DNA of 64,000 bases from NCBI GenBank assembly GCA_963693085.1, contig OY856411.1, positions 71,654,001 to 71,718,000 of the forward strand, read 5' to 3'. Of the stretch, positions 47,902 to 58,586 are shown piece by piece. The translations under genes were made by a program, and so were the position numbers. Position 1 is the stretch's first letter. The number at the start of each line of letters is the position of its first letter. This DNA is from Alisma plantago-aquatica (taxonomy: Eukaryota; Streptophyta; Magnoliopsida; Alismatales; Alismataceae). Below the pieces are notes generated by a model. The model searched no databases, was not told where the DNA came from, and was given only the letters and a program-made list of their open reading frames with translations.

Positions 47902-49468
47902 TTTTTTGGTCAGTCTAAAATGTGTGTTACTATAACCAAAAACTTTAGGTACATTGGCACCCCAAAAGGAAAAGCTAAGCCTTGATACACCAAACTGACG
48001 GGTATTAAAGTTACAAAAAATAATCATCACACATGGACATTGAACAAGAAGGACTACACCCATACACCACAAACTAAAAGACATGACTTTAGAGAAATCC
48101 TATCCTCAATAACACTGAGCACACCCACAAAGTATGAAGACGCGAACTCCACCAGCATCAAGCCTCAAGAAGTGACTGGAGTATAAGACTAGAACACCCT
48201 ACAAGTGTCCAAGGTTGAGATTCACACTCCTGAATTGATAACAATCCCAACAAGGGAGCACCTAAGAAACTTGCAACAAAGCATAACTGAAACAAGCCAC
48301 TCCAACTTTGAACAAGAGAGTGAGAATTTAGAAGGATATCTATTCAAACCCCCTTCACTGCATTAACGAACACCCACAAATTGTGACTGAGATCTAAGCA
48401 GAACACCTTCCTTCATCCCAATTCTCCTGGATCTAAGTTGTAGAGGAAGCTCAGGAATGTAGCAACCAGCTAGGAAGAGTCTCCCACCTTTCCTCCCTTT
48501 GCTTTAGGCTTCTTCTTCTTCTTCTTCTTCTTCTTCTTCTTCTACTACTACTGTTATGGGCTGACAATCACCTTGAAATCCATCAAGAGGTCCGACTCCA
48601 TGTGGCACGAGCAGCAAAGCTCCTCATCAGAAACGGGTAATCCTGTAAGAGGCCAAGAGATGCCCACACAGGGGCTTGAAGCCCCTATTTGCACTGGGAC
48701 ATTTCATCGAGCATCTAGAAGGTGTCTAATACATAGCAACAACTATGCTGTGTCAAGGTCATGGAGAATCACCACCTGGAAATGGGAAGCAGCCGAGACA
48801 CTGACCAACACCCATTGAACGGGAAGCATTGATGATGCTGAGTAGCATCAGAGTCGAAGAAGCAATCCAGCGGAAGGAAGGGGCATCACTTCCAACCCTG
48901 CAAGGATGTCCATCCACTGAAACTTCAGATCCAAGGCCGTAAAACCTAAGATCTCCGTCGGAGCATGGGATCTAGGAAGCCATGTCAGGAAAACTGGGGC
49001 AAGCTTCCACCAACTATCATAGCCACTGAGGAAGTCAATGTCGAAGGATTTTCATCAATATGGTAAAACCAGATCTCACACGGGAGGTGCGAAGGAGGGC
49101 ACACAGGAGAGGGGCAAACAACATCTTTCACCGACCACAATGCAGAGCAGCCAGTAAGAGCCGTCAGGCCAGGTGGGATCACTCTTTCCATCCGCCACTC
49201 TTGGGCAAGCTGGAAGTCGACCGAATTGACAATGCGGACCTCGAATCCTGACCTTGCTCCATGTGACACTCCACAACTCCTACCCACACTTCCGATGAGA
49301 AAACCCAACGACTTAGACAACCTGCTTCTCTACCAAAAGGGTTCACATCACCCTCACAAGTGACCCAACCATGGAAAAAGGAGAGCCAGGGGGAGGAACA
49401 TGCCTAGGGATGCTCCCTCCCCCCAACGGTGTCGTCGAGATGAACTAGAGAGAAGGGGGAGCAACCCT
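47902..49468 (-). mobile_element. Retroposed 1.57-kb sequence with 16-bp TSD
   Basis: The perfect 16-bp repeat AAGTAATATCATACTT flanks it (47886-47901 and 49469-49484), and a T-run (47900-47907) adjoins the left copy, so on the minus strand it ends in poly-A. These are marks of LINE-mediated retroposition. It carries no endonuclease, RT, zf-RVT or RNase H. The longest minus frame (49320-48985, 111 codons) resembles nothing I know. It contains a (GAA)n run on the minus strand (48509-48543). Candidates are a processed copy of a host transcript, a LINE 3' part of a family I do not recognise, or a long SINE-like element. Confidence 0.75.
48509..48543. repeat. (CTT)n microsatellite
   Basis: About eleven CTT units are followed by CTACTACTACTG. 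It lies inside the retroposed sequence. Confidence 0.9.
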
Positions 49469-49484
49469 AAGTAATATCATACTT

Positions 49485-49627
49485 AGGGTGAAATCAAGGA
49501 TTTTTTGCTATCTTTAAGCCATAATTTCCTTATTTTAAGACTATCACAATTATGGATATACCCTAAGTTGTCATATGAGGATTTTATAGCATCTAGGGTG
49601 TACCCAACCCTCCTTATATAAGTTGAT
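49485..49627. other. Target DNA between two retroposon insertions
   Basis: This segment belongs with 47850-47885 and with 55830-57475; the retroposon at 47902 and the LINE at 49641 split one older sequence. Nothing coding. Confidence 0.5.
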
Positions 49628-49669
49628 GTATAATTTCTTATTTTTTTTAAAATAAGTCAGGAGGTGTTT

Positions 49670-52600
49670 TTATTCATCCCGTCCTCCTCTTACGAGCGAA
49701 TCAAAAGTATTACTACAGATTAGGTTATGAAATGAATTAAACTTGGCAGTACTACTGCCATTACAATCTCTAAGAAGCCTGTCATACATGCTTTCAGGTG
49801 GGCAAGTGTAATACCTCCCTCCTAGGTTTTGTTTTTGATGGTAGCTGGCTAGCTGATCAGCCAGCTGGTTTCGATCTCTCCTCACATGGACAAGCAACCA
49901 ATTTGGCCTCAACATCCTCTTACAGTCCGCTTGAGCTTCTGTGAAATGTGGAGCTTCAGCCTGTTCTCCTTGGAGTAGTTGGACAGCAAGATTGTAGTCT
50001 GATTCCACGATCACCTTATCCCACCCTATCTTATCTGCCTCCTCCAGTGCAATGATGATAACTTTCACTTCCGCTTCCAGAGCATCCTTGGCAATGACTT
50101 TGGTTCCCTTCCCTATCAACCACCTCCCTCTGCAGTCTCTCACGACAAGAGCACAACTACTTCCTTGCTTCCGGAAAGCCGCATCCACATTAATTTTGGT
50201 CCATCCTTCCTTTGGCAGATCCCATTGCTCATGTTGAGCTTTATCTTGTTCCTCCACCCCTTTCTCCCAGGACAGCTTATTCAACCGTATCTCTAGTTTT
50301 ACACTTCTTATCGTGTGTACTTGGTTGGGTTGACTGCTTTCCATAACCTATCCATTTCTACTCTTCCATATATGCCAGCAGCCGTACATAAAGCTATCTT
50401 GTATCTTCTTGTTCCTCATATTTCCTCGTATCCAAGCATGCAGGTTAGGTTCTGTGAAGAAGCTCGGAGGCATCCCGTTTCCCAGTATGTTCTTACAGCA
50501 TTCAGTTGCACGGTTAGAATCTCTAACAACGTGAAGGCTATCTTCCTCCTGTATCTTACAGATACTGCACCTGCTATCCTCCACCATCTTCCTCTCCTTC
50601 CTCCTTTTATTCGTCAGAATTGCATTGTGTGACAAAGTCCACATAAAGATCTTTACCCGAGCTGAGGTGTGGGCATCCTAAATCGTCCTCCAGTCTCCCT
50701 GAACCAAAAGGTCTGCTTCCTATCGACATGATTTATAACATGAGCTTGTCATAAAATTGCATGTGATAGTGTGATTCCAAACTCTACTGTCTTTCCCAAC
50801 CTTCTTCTTAGGTGGCTGAATACGCAGAATTTCCTTTACACAGTTCATCGGAAGCCACTCCTTCAAAAAGTTCACATCCCAATCATCATTATTGAGCACA
50901 ACACTCCTCACCTGTAGGTCCTGGAGTTCATCAGGTATGGCCTTGGTGGCTGTATTTCTCAGCCGCCCTCGGTTCCTCACCCAAATATCATCCCAAAAAT
51001 TTGTGTCCCTCCCCGTCACCAACTGTATATGCGAGTTCTGATTGATAAAATCTTTTCCTTCCAAGGTAGCCTTCGTTAGTCTGGAGATATTCGGCTTATT
51101 TCCTTCCTTGTATGCTTTGTATCTACTGCTCATAAACTGACACCATATTGTGGGTCTATGCGTCACCACATCCCAGGAGTTCTTCGCCAGTAGAGCCTTA
51201 TTCCAGTCTCTCATGGTCTTGATGCCTAAACCTCCATTACCTCTACTACTGATAACCTTCCTCCAGGCTACAAGAGATAGGGGTCGTTCCTTCCTTCCTC
51301 CCCCCCAAATGAATTTCCTGATAGTGCCATCAATACGATCACATAAACCTGCCAGCACTACTGCCGTTTGCATCAAGTAAGTAGGCATTGCCGTAAGCGT
51401 CACCTTCGCTAGACAGACCCTACCTGCCAGTGATAAGCAGCGGGCCGACCAAGATTCCACCTTATTGTTTACATTGGTGAGCACTTTGCCATATGTTTCC
51501 CTGTTTACCCTCTGGTGTAACAGTGGCACCCCGAGGTACTTCCCCAGGTCGGAAGTCTCAATGAATCCGCTAAACTTGCAGATGGCTCGACGCGATCTGT
51601 TCTGCACACCTCTAGAGAAGTGTATTCTCATTTTTTCAACCGATATCTTTTGGCCTAAAGCCACGCTAAACTCACTGAAGCATTCTATCATGGTTTTTAT
51701 GTTGTCCATTGATGCTCTCGAGAACAAGATGATATCATCTGTGAAACACAAATGTGCTAGCGCAGGTCCCTTCATGGATAATTTCACTGGCTTCCAAACA
51801 TTCTTCCTCACTCTTTCACGGATCATCTAACTTAATCTGTTAATGCAGAGCACGAATAAGTAGGGAGATAATGGGTCTCCTTGCCTTAACCCTCTTGTCG
51901 CCTTAAACTCCGGTAGAGTGGTATTCTTCGATACTATTGAAGTTCTCCAAGATTTGATCGTATTCATAATGAATCCTTTAAGATTCTCAGGTATATCTGT
52001 GTGATTCAGTGTGTCTTCAATGAAGTCCCATGACATCATGTCATAGGCTTTCGAGAGATACACTTTCACAACCATAGTATTAGATCCCTTATTCCTCCTC
52101 ATTCTATGGATAACCTCCTGAACAACAGCGATGTTATCAGTAATTCTTCGTCCAGGTACAAAACTCGACTGTTCTTGCGAAATCCATTCCGGCATACAAC
52201 GTTTTAGTCGTTCCACCGCGACCTTTGAGCAAATTTTCAGACATAGATTGTTCAGCGATATGGGCCTCAGTTGATCACACCTTTCCTGGTGATGAGCCTT
52301 TGGTACCAAGACAATGGTGGAATTATATATCTCAGTTGGTAGAGCCACCCCCCTGAGCGCCTTGGTAATTGTCAACATGACAGAGTTACCGATAATCTTC
52401 TAGTATTTCCTCATAAAATTCCCTGTGACTCCGTCTGGACCCGCCGCTTTGTTGGGATCGGTTTTCTTGAGCACATGTAGAACCTCTTCTTCTATTGGTT
52501 CAGCAGCCATCATCCGCTTTTCACTCTCAGTTAGCCGTCGGAAGTTCCCCAGAATGCACCTACAATTCGGTGGTCTCTCTGCCGCAGGGGCAGAGAAAAT

Positions 52601-53893
52601 GTTTCTGAAATGACTTTGAACTAAGGCTTTAACCTCCTCCTTCGTCGTAGTCCATATGTTATTTTTGTCCTTTAGGGATTCGATGCAATTGCTTCTCTTC
52701 CTCTGTTTGACATATGCTTGATAGAATCTTGTGTTGTCATCCCCATGTTTCAGTCAAGAAATGTGGCTCTTCGTTCTCCAATCCTCTTCCTCCTGTTTGA
52801 GGATCTTTGCTAGTTCTTCCTGCATAGTTAAATGAAACTCGTCAGTCCAAGGGTCGTACATGCTCTCCTGCATCCCTTGTAACTTGTTTATATTTTTGAA
52901 CAGTCTATCTTTCTGCTCCCTCCTTTGTTTTCTGTGCTTTCTGTCCTAGGTAGTAATAGTCTTCTTTGCGTTCCCCAGAGCCATATAGAAATCCTTCTCC
53001 CCTTGCCAGGTGTGCATAAGCATCTCCTTGAACTCCTCATTGCCTTCCCAGTAGGTCCTAGTACTGAACCGTTCTTTCCCCCCTTTTCTTCTTGTGTCTT
53101 TGATGATAATAGGACAGTGATCTGAGAAGACCCGAGGGAGATGAGTGACCGAATAGTTAGCTTTCTCCTGGATGAAATCCACATTAGCTACAACTCTATT
53201 AAGACGTTCGTGCAGTCCTCCATGCTTGTAAGTGAACTTCAAGCCAGAAAACCCTAAGTCAGAAAGACCAGCTTCCATTAGAGTATCGTTGAACAACTTG
53301 GCTTCTCTGAAGTTGTAGTGTTTCCCTCCCTTCTTTTTAGCGGGGTTAATGGTGGTATTAAAGTCTCCCACGACAACCCACAACCCGTTGAACTTGTGTC
53401 CCATCTCTACAATATGCTTCCAGATGAGACGCCAGACACTAATATGAGGATTGGCATAGACAATTGTAACATACGTTCCTCCCTCAACCTTGCACGTCAC
53501 AAACTGTCCGGCATTAATGATAATGAACACAAGTTCCAGATGATATAAGGAACGTATGTTACAATTGTCTATGCCAGATGATACACTAATATGGACACAT
53601 ACAATATGCTTCCAGATGAGACGCCGGACACTAATATGATAGTTGATTATTTCAACACTGCAATCCATGGCTTTCCAGCACACCCAAATACCTCCCTTAA
53701 AACCTCTAGCCTCTACTCTATACGAATTTGTGAACCCAAGGGATTTGATAACTTTTTGAGCCGCCTCCCCACTTATTCGTGGTTCAGCAATGGCTACTAG
53801 TTTAGGTTTGTGTGTTGCCATGATCTCCTTAAGCACTCAGACAGTATCATCATTCCCAATTCCCCTGACGTTCCAGTAGAGTGTGTCTAGCAT
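49670..53893 (-). pseudogene. LINE ORF2: endonuclease, RT, zf-RVT, RNase H (stops only)
   Basis: ORF2 opens at 53893 with MLDTLYWNVRGIGN and ends at 49670, about 1408 codons in one frame. The endonuclease has AEPRIS, VVVGDFNTT and FSDHCPI. The RT spans about 52450-51500 with KAAGPDG, the RPISL region, FVPGRRITDN, SKAYD, GLRQGDPLSPYLF and the catalytic FTDDIILF (Thr in place of the usual Ala or Val). The zf-RVT (CSICKIQEEDSLHVVRDS) lies near 50560. RNase H at about 50190-49860 keeps its acidic residues in NVDAAF, LEAEV, ESDYN and QLADQLA. Eight in-frame stops occur, near 53838, 52946, 52754, 52400, 51827, 50720, 50672 and 50348; all are TAG or TGA and two replace conserved Trp (SHIS*LKHG, KY*KI). 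A 120-bp-scale rearrangement lies in the endonuclease at 53405-53640. No protein is expected. Confidence 0.93.
53405..53640. repeat. Local duplication and inversion in LINE endonuclease
   Basis: The phrase CAATATGCTTCCAGATGAGA occurs near 53411 and 53608 in the same orientation. CATAGACAATTGTAACATAC near 53455 is matched by its reverse complement GTATGTTACAATTGTCTATG near 53555. The protein thus reads HISVRRLIWKHIV and later HISVWRLIWKHIV. The extra segment (about 40 residues) keeps the frame open. Confidence 0.9.
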
Positions 53894-53936
53894 AAAACAG
53901 TTGACAGGGTTTTAGTGACCTTCTGCAGATGGATCT

Positions 53937-55470
53937 TTAGTTAATCGGGTGAGTTTCCCCATCCTCACCACTCACCTCCATCGCCTCCTGGTTCAATCTT
54001 AGACTCCGCCTCCTCTGTATGTAAGGTGGCTTTACCTTTACTGGCTTCATCTTGGTGCTGATCCCTTTGATCTTCTGACTGGACAAGACGCCCGTGTCTG
54101 GAGGGTCTTCATAGTGGTTGTCAAGATTGATGCTCCCTTCCTCCTCGTCTTTTTCTGGCTTCTCAGTCTCCATCTCCATGTCCTTCTCTTTCTCTATAAC
54201 CTCATCTATATCTGGGTATACAATAATATGTATCTCTTGAATTTCATCTTCATTCTCCTTTTCAGTATTCTTTTTTGTGCCTTGTCCTTCATTGTCCGTC
54301 TATTTCATGTTATTCGATATATCCTTCAACACTTCTCTCTTATCGTCCGCAGAATTACTTCTTTTTTCTACCGCCTTCTTCTTTTTTTGCCAGATCTTCC
54401 CTTGTGGTCTGGGTGTCTGGGCCATGGTAGGTTCCTCACGTTCATCATTTTCAGTCGTGCCATCCTCATTGCCTTCCTCTTCATCACTTAGTCCTTTGAA
54501 TCTATTCCTTCTATTAGAAATTTTTGGATCTCGAATATTTTGTTGCTGTCCTTTCTTCCCATTCCCTTTTCTTCTTTGCGTCTGCCAATCCTCTCTTTTG
54601 TTGTTCTCCTTCTGCCTGTTATCTTGTCTGCCACCTTTGTCACTTTGTTGTTGTTTCTAGGGGCAGAATGTACTTTGATGACCCAACTCCTTGCACAGAT
54701 TGCACGTATCAGGATAGGCTTCATATATGACCTCATACTCCTGGTCATTAATGATAATGGACCTGATAGGCTCCTTCCTTGTATCGACCTCGATCGCCAG
54801 CCTGGAAAATCTACTCCACGAGCGTCTTTGAGTGTGTTCATCCACTTTGAACAACCCTCCTAGTGCTGAACCAATGTACTCAAACATGGTCTCGACATAC
54901 AAGTACAGGGGTAGATTCATAACCCTTGCCCATGTGACTATATACTGGGGCATCTCTTTTGATGGTTTGAAACAAGGGTTCCAATCCCATATGACCAAAC
55001 AGCATCCGAAAATCTTCTAGGGACCCCCTTCCATAGCTGTCTCATAGTCCTTCCTGCATGAAAGCTGGACAACAAAGTGGCCCATGTCAAGTTCGAACAT
55101 ATTGAACCTTCCAGAGATGTTCCATAGTAGTTTGATCCTCTCCCTCAAGGTCATGTACCCTATGTTTCCTCCTATAAATCTGACAACCACAGCGTATTGC
55201 CATGGTTTGGCAAGTTTCTCTACTGCCTCCTCTTTGATCGTGAGTATTGGTGTACCAACACTACTGCTTAGCGAAACATCATGATCATGCATATCCGACT
55301 CAAACAGTGTCTCCAACATCGTTGTGTTTGGATCTACTTCCACGTATTCCTCTCCCGCTACCACTTTGCTGAAAAAAGGTTTTTCAGTGGTCCCTCCAAC
55401 CCAACTCTTACCTACTTCCGCCTTCGTAGTATATATTTCATCTGTATTAGTCCACAGGGGGTGCTTTCTG
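53937..55470 (-). pseudogene. LINE ORF1 (DUF4283 and zinc knuckle), three TAG stops
   Basis: ORF1 would bind the LINE RNA. One frame runs from about 55470 (LWTNTDEIYTTKAEVGKSW) to 53937. The DUF4283 domain lies at about 55240-54800 (KPWQYAVVVRFIGGNIGYM, FVVQLSCRKDYETAMEGGP, then WARVMNLPLYLYVE). A knuckle CNLCKELGHQSTFC follows near 54660-54700, and then a long charged tail rich in K, E, Q and R ending HPIN. The frame is broken by stops at 55017-55019, 54657-54659 and 54300-54302, all TAG. ORF2 begins 44 bp after its end. The start codon is uncertain because the upstream part has an earlier stop; the length fits plant L1 ORF1. Confidence 0.85.
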
Positions 55471-55816
55471 TAGATCTGGGACGTTTACTTCCTGCAACCG
55501 TCCCACCTTTAACGCCGACATAGCCCTCAACCTCCATGGATTCAAATCCCTATCCTCCCCTCATGCCTTTGTATTAGAACTAGATTTCGATCTCCGGGAC
55601 TGAAATCCTAACTCCAGTGGTTCCTCTAGAGTTCATCTCGGATTCAACTTCCTTGTTCATCTATGGCTCTGTTATCCGATGCTCCCCTTCGATAGCATAA
55701 GGATCTGGCCCTCTTCCGGATCCCCGCCTCCCCCCCCATTGTGCTACCGTCGCCATCGTCTCCTCTCCCCCCGAGATCCCCCTCAGCTTCCATTTTATTG
55801 GAAAGGGTTTCTTGAA
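55471..55816 (-). other. LINE 5' untranslated leader
   Basis: GC-richer DNA, including a G-run on the minus strand near 55730, lies between the right target duplication and ORF1. It may hold the internal promoter expected for LINEs, but I see no specific site. Confidence 0.5.
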
Positions 55817-55829
55817 GTATAATTTCTTA

Positions 55830-57475
55830 GCTTAGTCATAAGATGACATTCTTTTATTTTAGGATTTTATGTTCTCTTAATACCCAAAGAATAAGGGTGC
55901 GTTCATACATTGAAATTGAGAAGGTTTTTTCTCAAGGTTTCATATTTCACCCCTATTTAACCATGCACAGTCATAACAAAATTTCATTTCATCTATTATG
56001 AAAATTTTCACACATACATCACTATAATGATATATTATCAACATTATACTAGGATTTCATCATTAGAATAAGGTTTACTTTTCATGATTGGATGTTAGGG
56101 TTTCACCCTATAGTGCGATAGTTATCATTAATCTAGAAGCTTAGATTTGAGGTTAAGAACATTGTTGGTGATCATTTTATCATGATTGCAAACTTGGATA
56201 TTACATGTATAGTATAGAAAGGAATATAGAATTGGTCAAGCTTATATGAGAGGCTCTTCATACATGATCATCCAAATAACTCAAGTGAGGTTTCAAACAT
56301 CATATATATGGAGAAAGATAAGAAGAAATGTTTGCATTTATTGTTGAGTATCTTATGCACAAGGCATTTTACTCCAACAAATAGCATTTCATATATCACC
56401 TCACTTGCAGCTAATGATGATCATTACAAGTTTAAGTCACTCAACCTAGGACCTAATCAAGTCAAAGGGATTGACTTTCTCATTACGAGTCTTCTACCAA
56501 CCACATTATTTATACCCAACTATCATTTCTAGGACTTAGATCACACTCATGAATCATGAAAAAGCACTCAACTCATCTACTCAGGAGTAACCCAACCCAG
56601 GACACCTTATTTTACATATTTCATATATCTCATATATTGGAGGTTAGGTTCTATGACATTCTCCCTGTGGGTCTCACTCTCTCTAGAGTTCACCACATAT
56701 TTCATCCTAATGCTAAGTTCTCTCTCTTGTAAGAGAGCTTGAGGCTCATACCTATTCAACCTTATCTTAACTTATATTACCTTACATAAGAAAAGCCTAC
56801 ATGTCCTCATATTTTTCAAAATTGGATTTAGAACTCATATGCAACTTAGATATTTATAAAGAAACTTATATCATCAGATCTTGAGCTTATATAAGATCAT
56901 ACTTTCTTCTATCATCTATCAATCTATCATCTTCTCTAACTATCACATATTTGATAACTCTCCAAACATCTAATCTAAATCTACACTCTCTTCTAGATTG
57001 ATGTCACTCCCTTTCACTTGGGTTGCATGAAATCTTCCTACTCTCCTATGTGAGGGACACATGTTTTGTATTTACATATATATAATAAAATATTATATAG
57101 TTTTTCTCTAAGAAAGCATGTGTTAGAGAAAACTATCGAGGCTTGATCTGATTGGAAACAAAACCAAATCATCAAAATGAATGTCCCACACGCAGTAGAT
57201 AGTCTAGTGCCATGTCACCTAGTGAAATGGTGAGAACAAAGTATAGACTAGTGTAGCTACCCAATGCATATGAGCTCTATATAGAAAGGGTTTCACACAC
57301 TTATCTAAACCTAGTTCTCAAACATCTAGGTTCTAACCTAAAGGTGAAGTCAAACCTAGTTCCTATAGAACAACTCACTAATTTTCTAGGGTTTTGAGTG
57401 AAAGATAAAATTTAGTTTTATATTCCATGGTGAGCAATTGTTAGGTGTAGCTAATGTTCATGATCTGATACTAAC
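55830..57475. other. Unassigned AT-rich DNA
   Basis: 1.65 kb with no gene. A pyrimidine-rich patch near 56660-56720 (TGTGGGTCTCACTCTCTCTA) resembles the R region of Gypsy LTRs seen elsewhere in this window on the opposite strand, so this may be an old minus-strand LTR. Confidence 0.4.
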
Positions 57476-58586
57476 TGTAATGTCCCTAAATTTCTCCTTC
57501 CTCAAACCCCATGGGGCTGAGAAGACGAACTCTGAAAAAGTTAACCTATTGTGTCAGAGTGCGTTGTGAAAGAAATCTGTGCATACATGAACAAACAACC
57601 ACAAGAATAGACCATAACATTCTCAACATTCAACATGCATATTAATACAACATGAATTATTACAAATTACAATTTCATATTGAGTGAGAATTATACAAGT
57701 CTAACATGTATGCTAACATGATCTAAACATAATAGATACAACATGTACAATTGCTTAAATCCTGTTATTTCGCCCATGGTAGCTTTGAACATAAAACATA
57801 CATGAAACAACATATCAACACTAGGTGTTGTGTATGTGAGTGAAAAATACATACATATTATTCTTGCATACTTGATTTATTTTGGGAAAGAAAAGAAAGA
57901 TTAAAAGAAAACATTATTTAATGTAATAATTAGGTAAATACATATTTTTAGATGTCTTTTGATGGGATTGTACTATTAAGTAGCATCACACTTCATTTTC
58001 CCCACCCCTTGGGCTATGGGGATCCCCACCCCTTGGGTTATAGGGATGTGCCAACCTTATATTAGAAAGAGAGAGATAGATAGTTAGAGAGAGAATGCAA
58101 ACACTTGGTATCTATAAACCATCCATATTCTTGATTGTTCTTAGTGACATGGCGAAGATCAATAGTATCATCATAATACATCCAAGCAATGTTCTCGAAT
58201 AAAAACAAGCAATATATCATAGTTATTTCACAAAAGAAAACTAGTCATATACTTAGGTAAATACCACATACCTAAAGTTCATAGATTCCTAATAATCCTT
58301 GATCATCTTGATATCTGGTCATCACATGATTAATAAGAATTAATTATCATTAATAATTCTACATAATATTCTTGGTATTTTAGGTCCAGATTAGGGTTTA
58401 TCCAAACCTGGGTTCTATATAACTTAAACAGAAGTTAGATTTTTTTAAAGTGAACAAAACGTCAGAATTAGGCTCTGGTTCAAGTTTCATAACTTTCTGA
58501 TAATTGGTCTATTTTTAGACTTAAATGAGTTTAAAAGCATATGATTAGTCATTTACGGGAAAAGACCTAGTATAGGAGAATATTGA
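57476..58586 (+). repeat. Repeat A, copy 2, probable Gypsy LTR start
   Basis: It begins TGTAATGTCCCTAAATTTCT, a typical Gypsy LTR opening, and matches copy 1 from about 57540. It contains a 25-bp local duplication (CCCCACCCCTTGGGCTATGG and its neighbour, 57998-58045). The end abuts Gypsy pol at 58586, so the rest of the LTR, gag and most of the protease are missing. Confidence 0.7.

Larger units (their letters stand above)
49641..55816 (-). mobile_element. Full-length L1-clade LINE with RNase H
   Basis: 6176 bp on the minus strand, flanked by the 13-bp repeat GTATAATTTCTTA (49628-49640 and 55817-55829). The T8 at 49641-49648 is the poly-A end. A GC-rich 5' untranslated part (about 55480-55816) precedes ORF1. 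Both ORFs are continuous in frame from start to end and are broken only by stop codons. Since the 5' end carries an untranslated leader and a clean duplication, the insertion was probably full length. It is related to the fragment at 30790-32504. Confidence 0.92.

Noticed and set aside
48573..49320. Open frames of 81 and 111 codons inside the retroposed sequence
   Set aside because: No recognisable domain and no upstream signals; kept only as part of the retroposon.
54114..54863. Plus-strand frames of 107-127 codons rich in Leu and Phe
   Set aside because: They are the reverse complement of the Lys/Glu-rich tail of LINE ORF1, which explains their membrane-like look.
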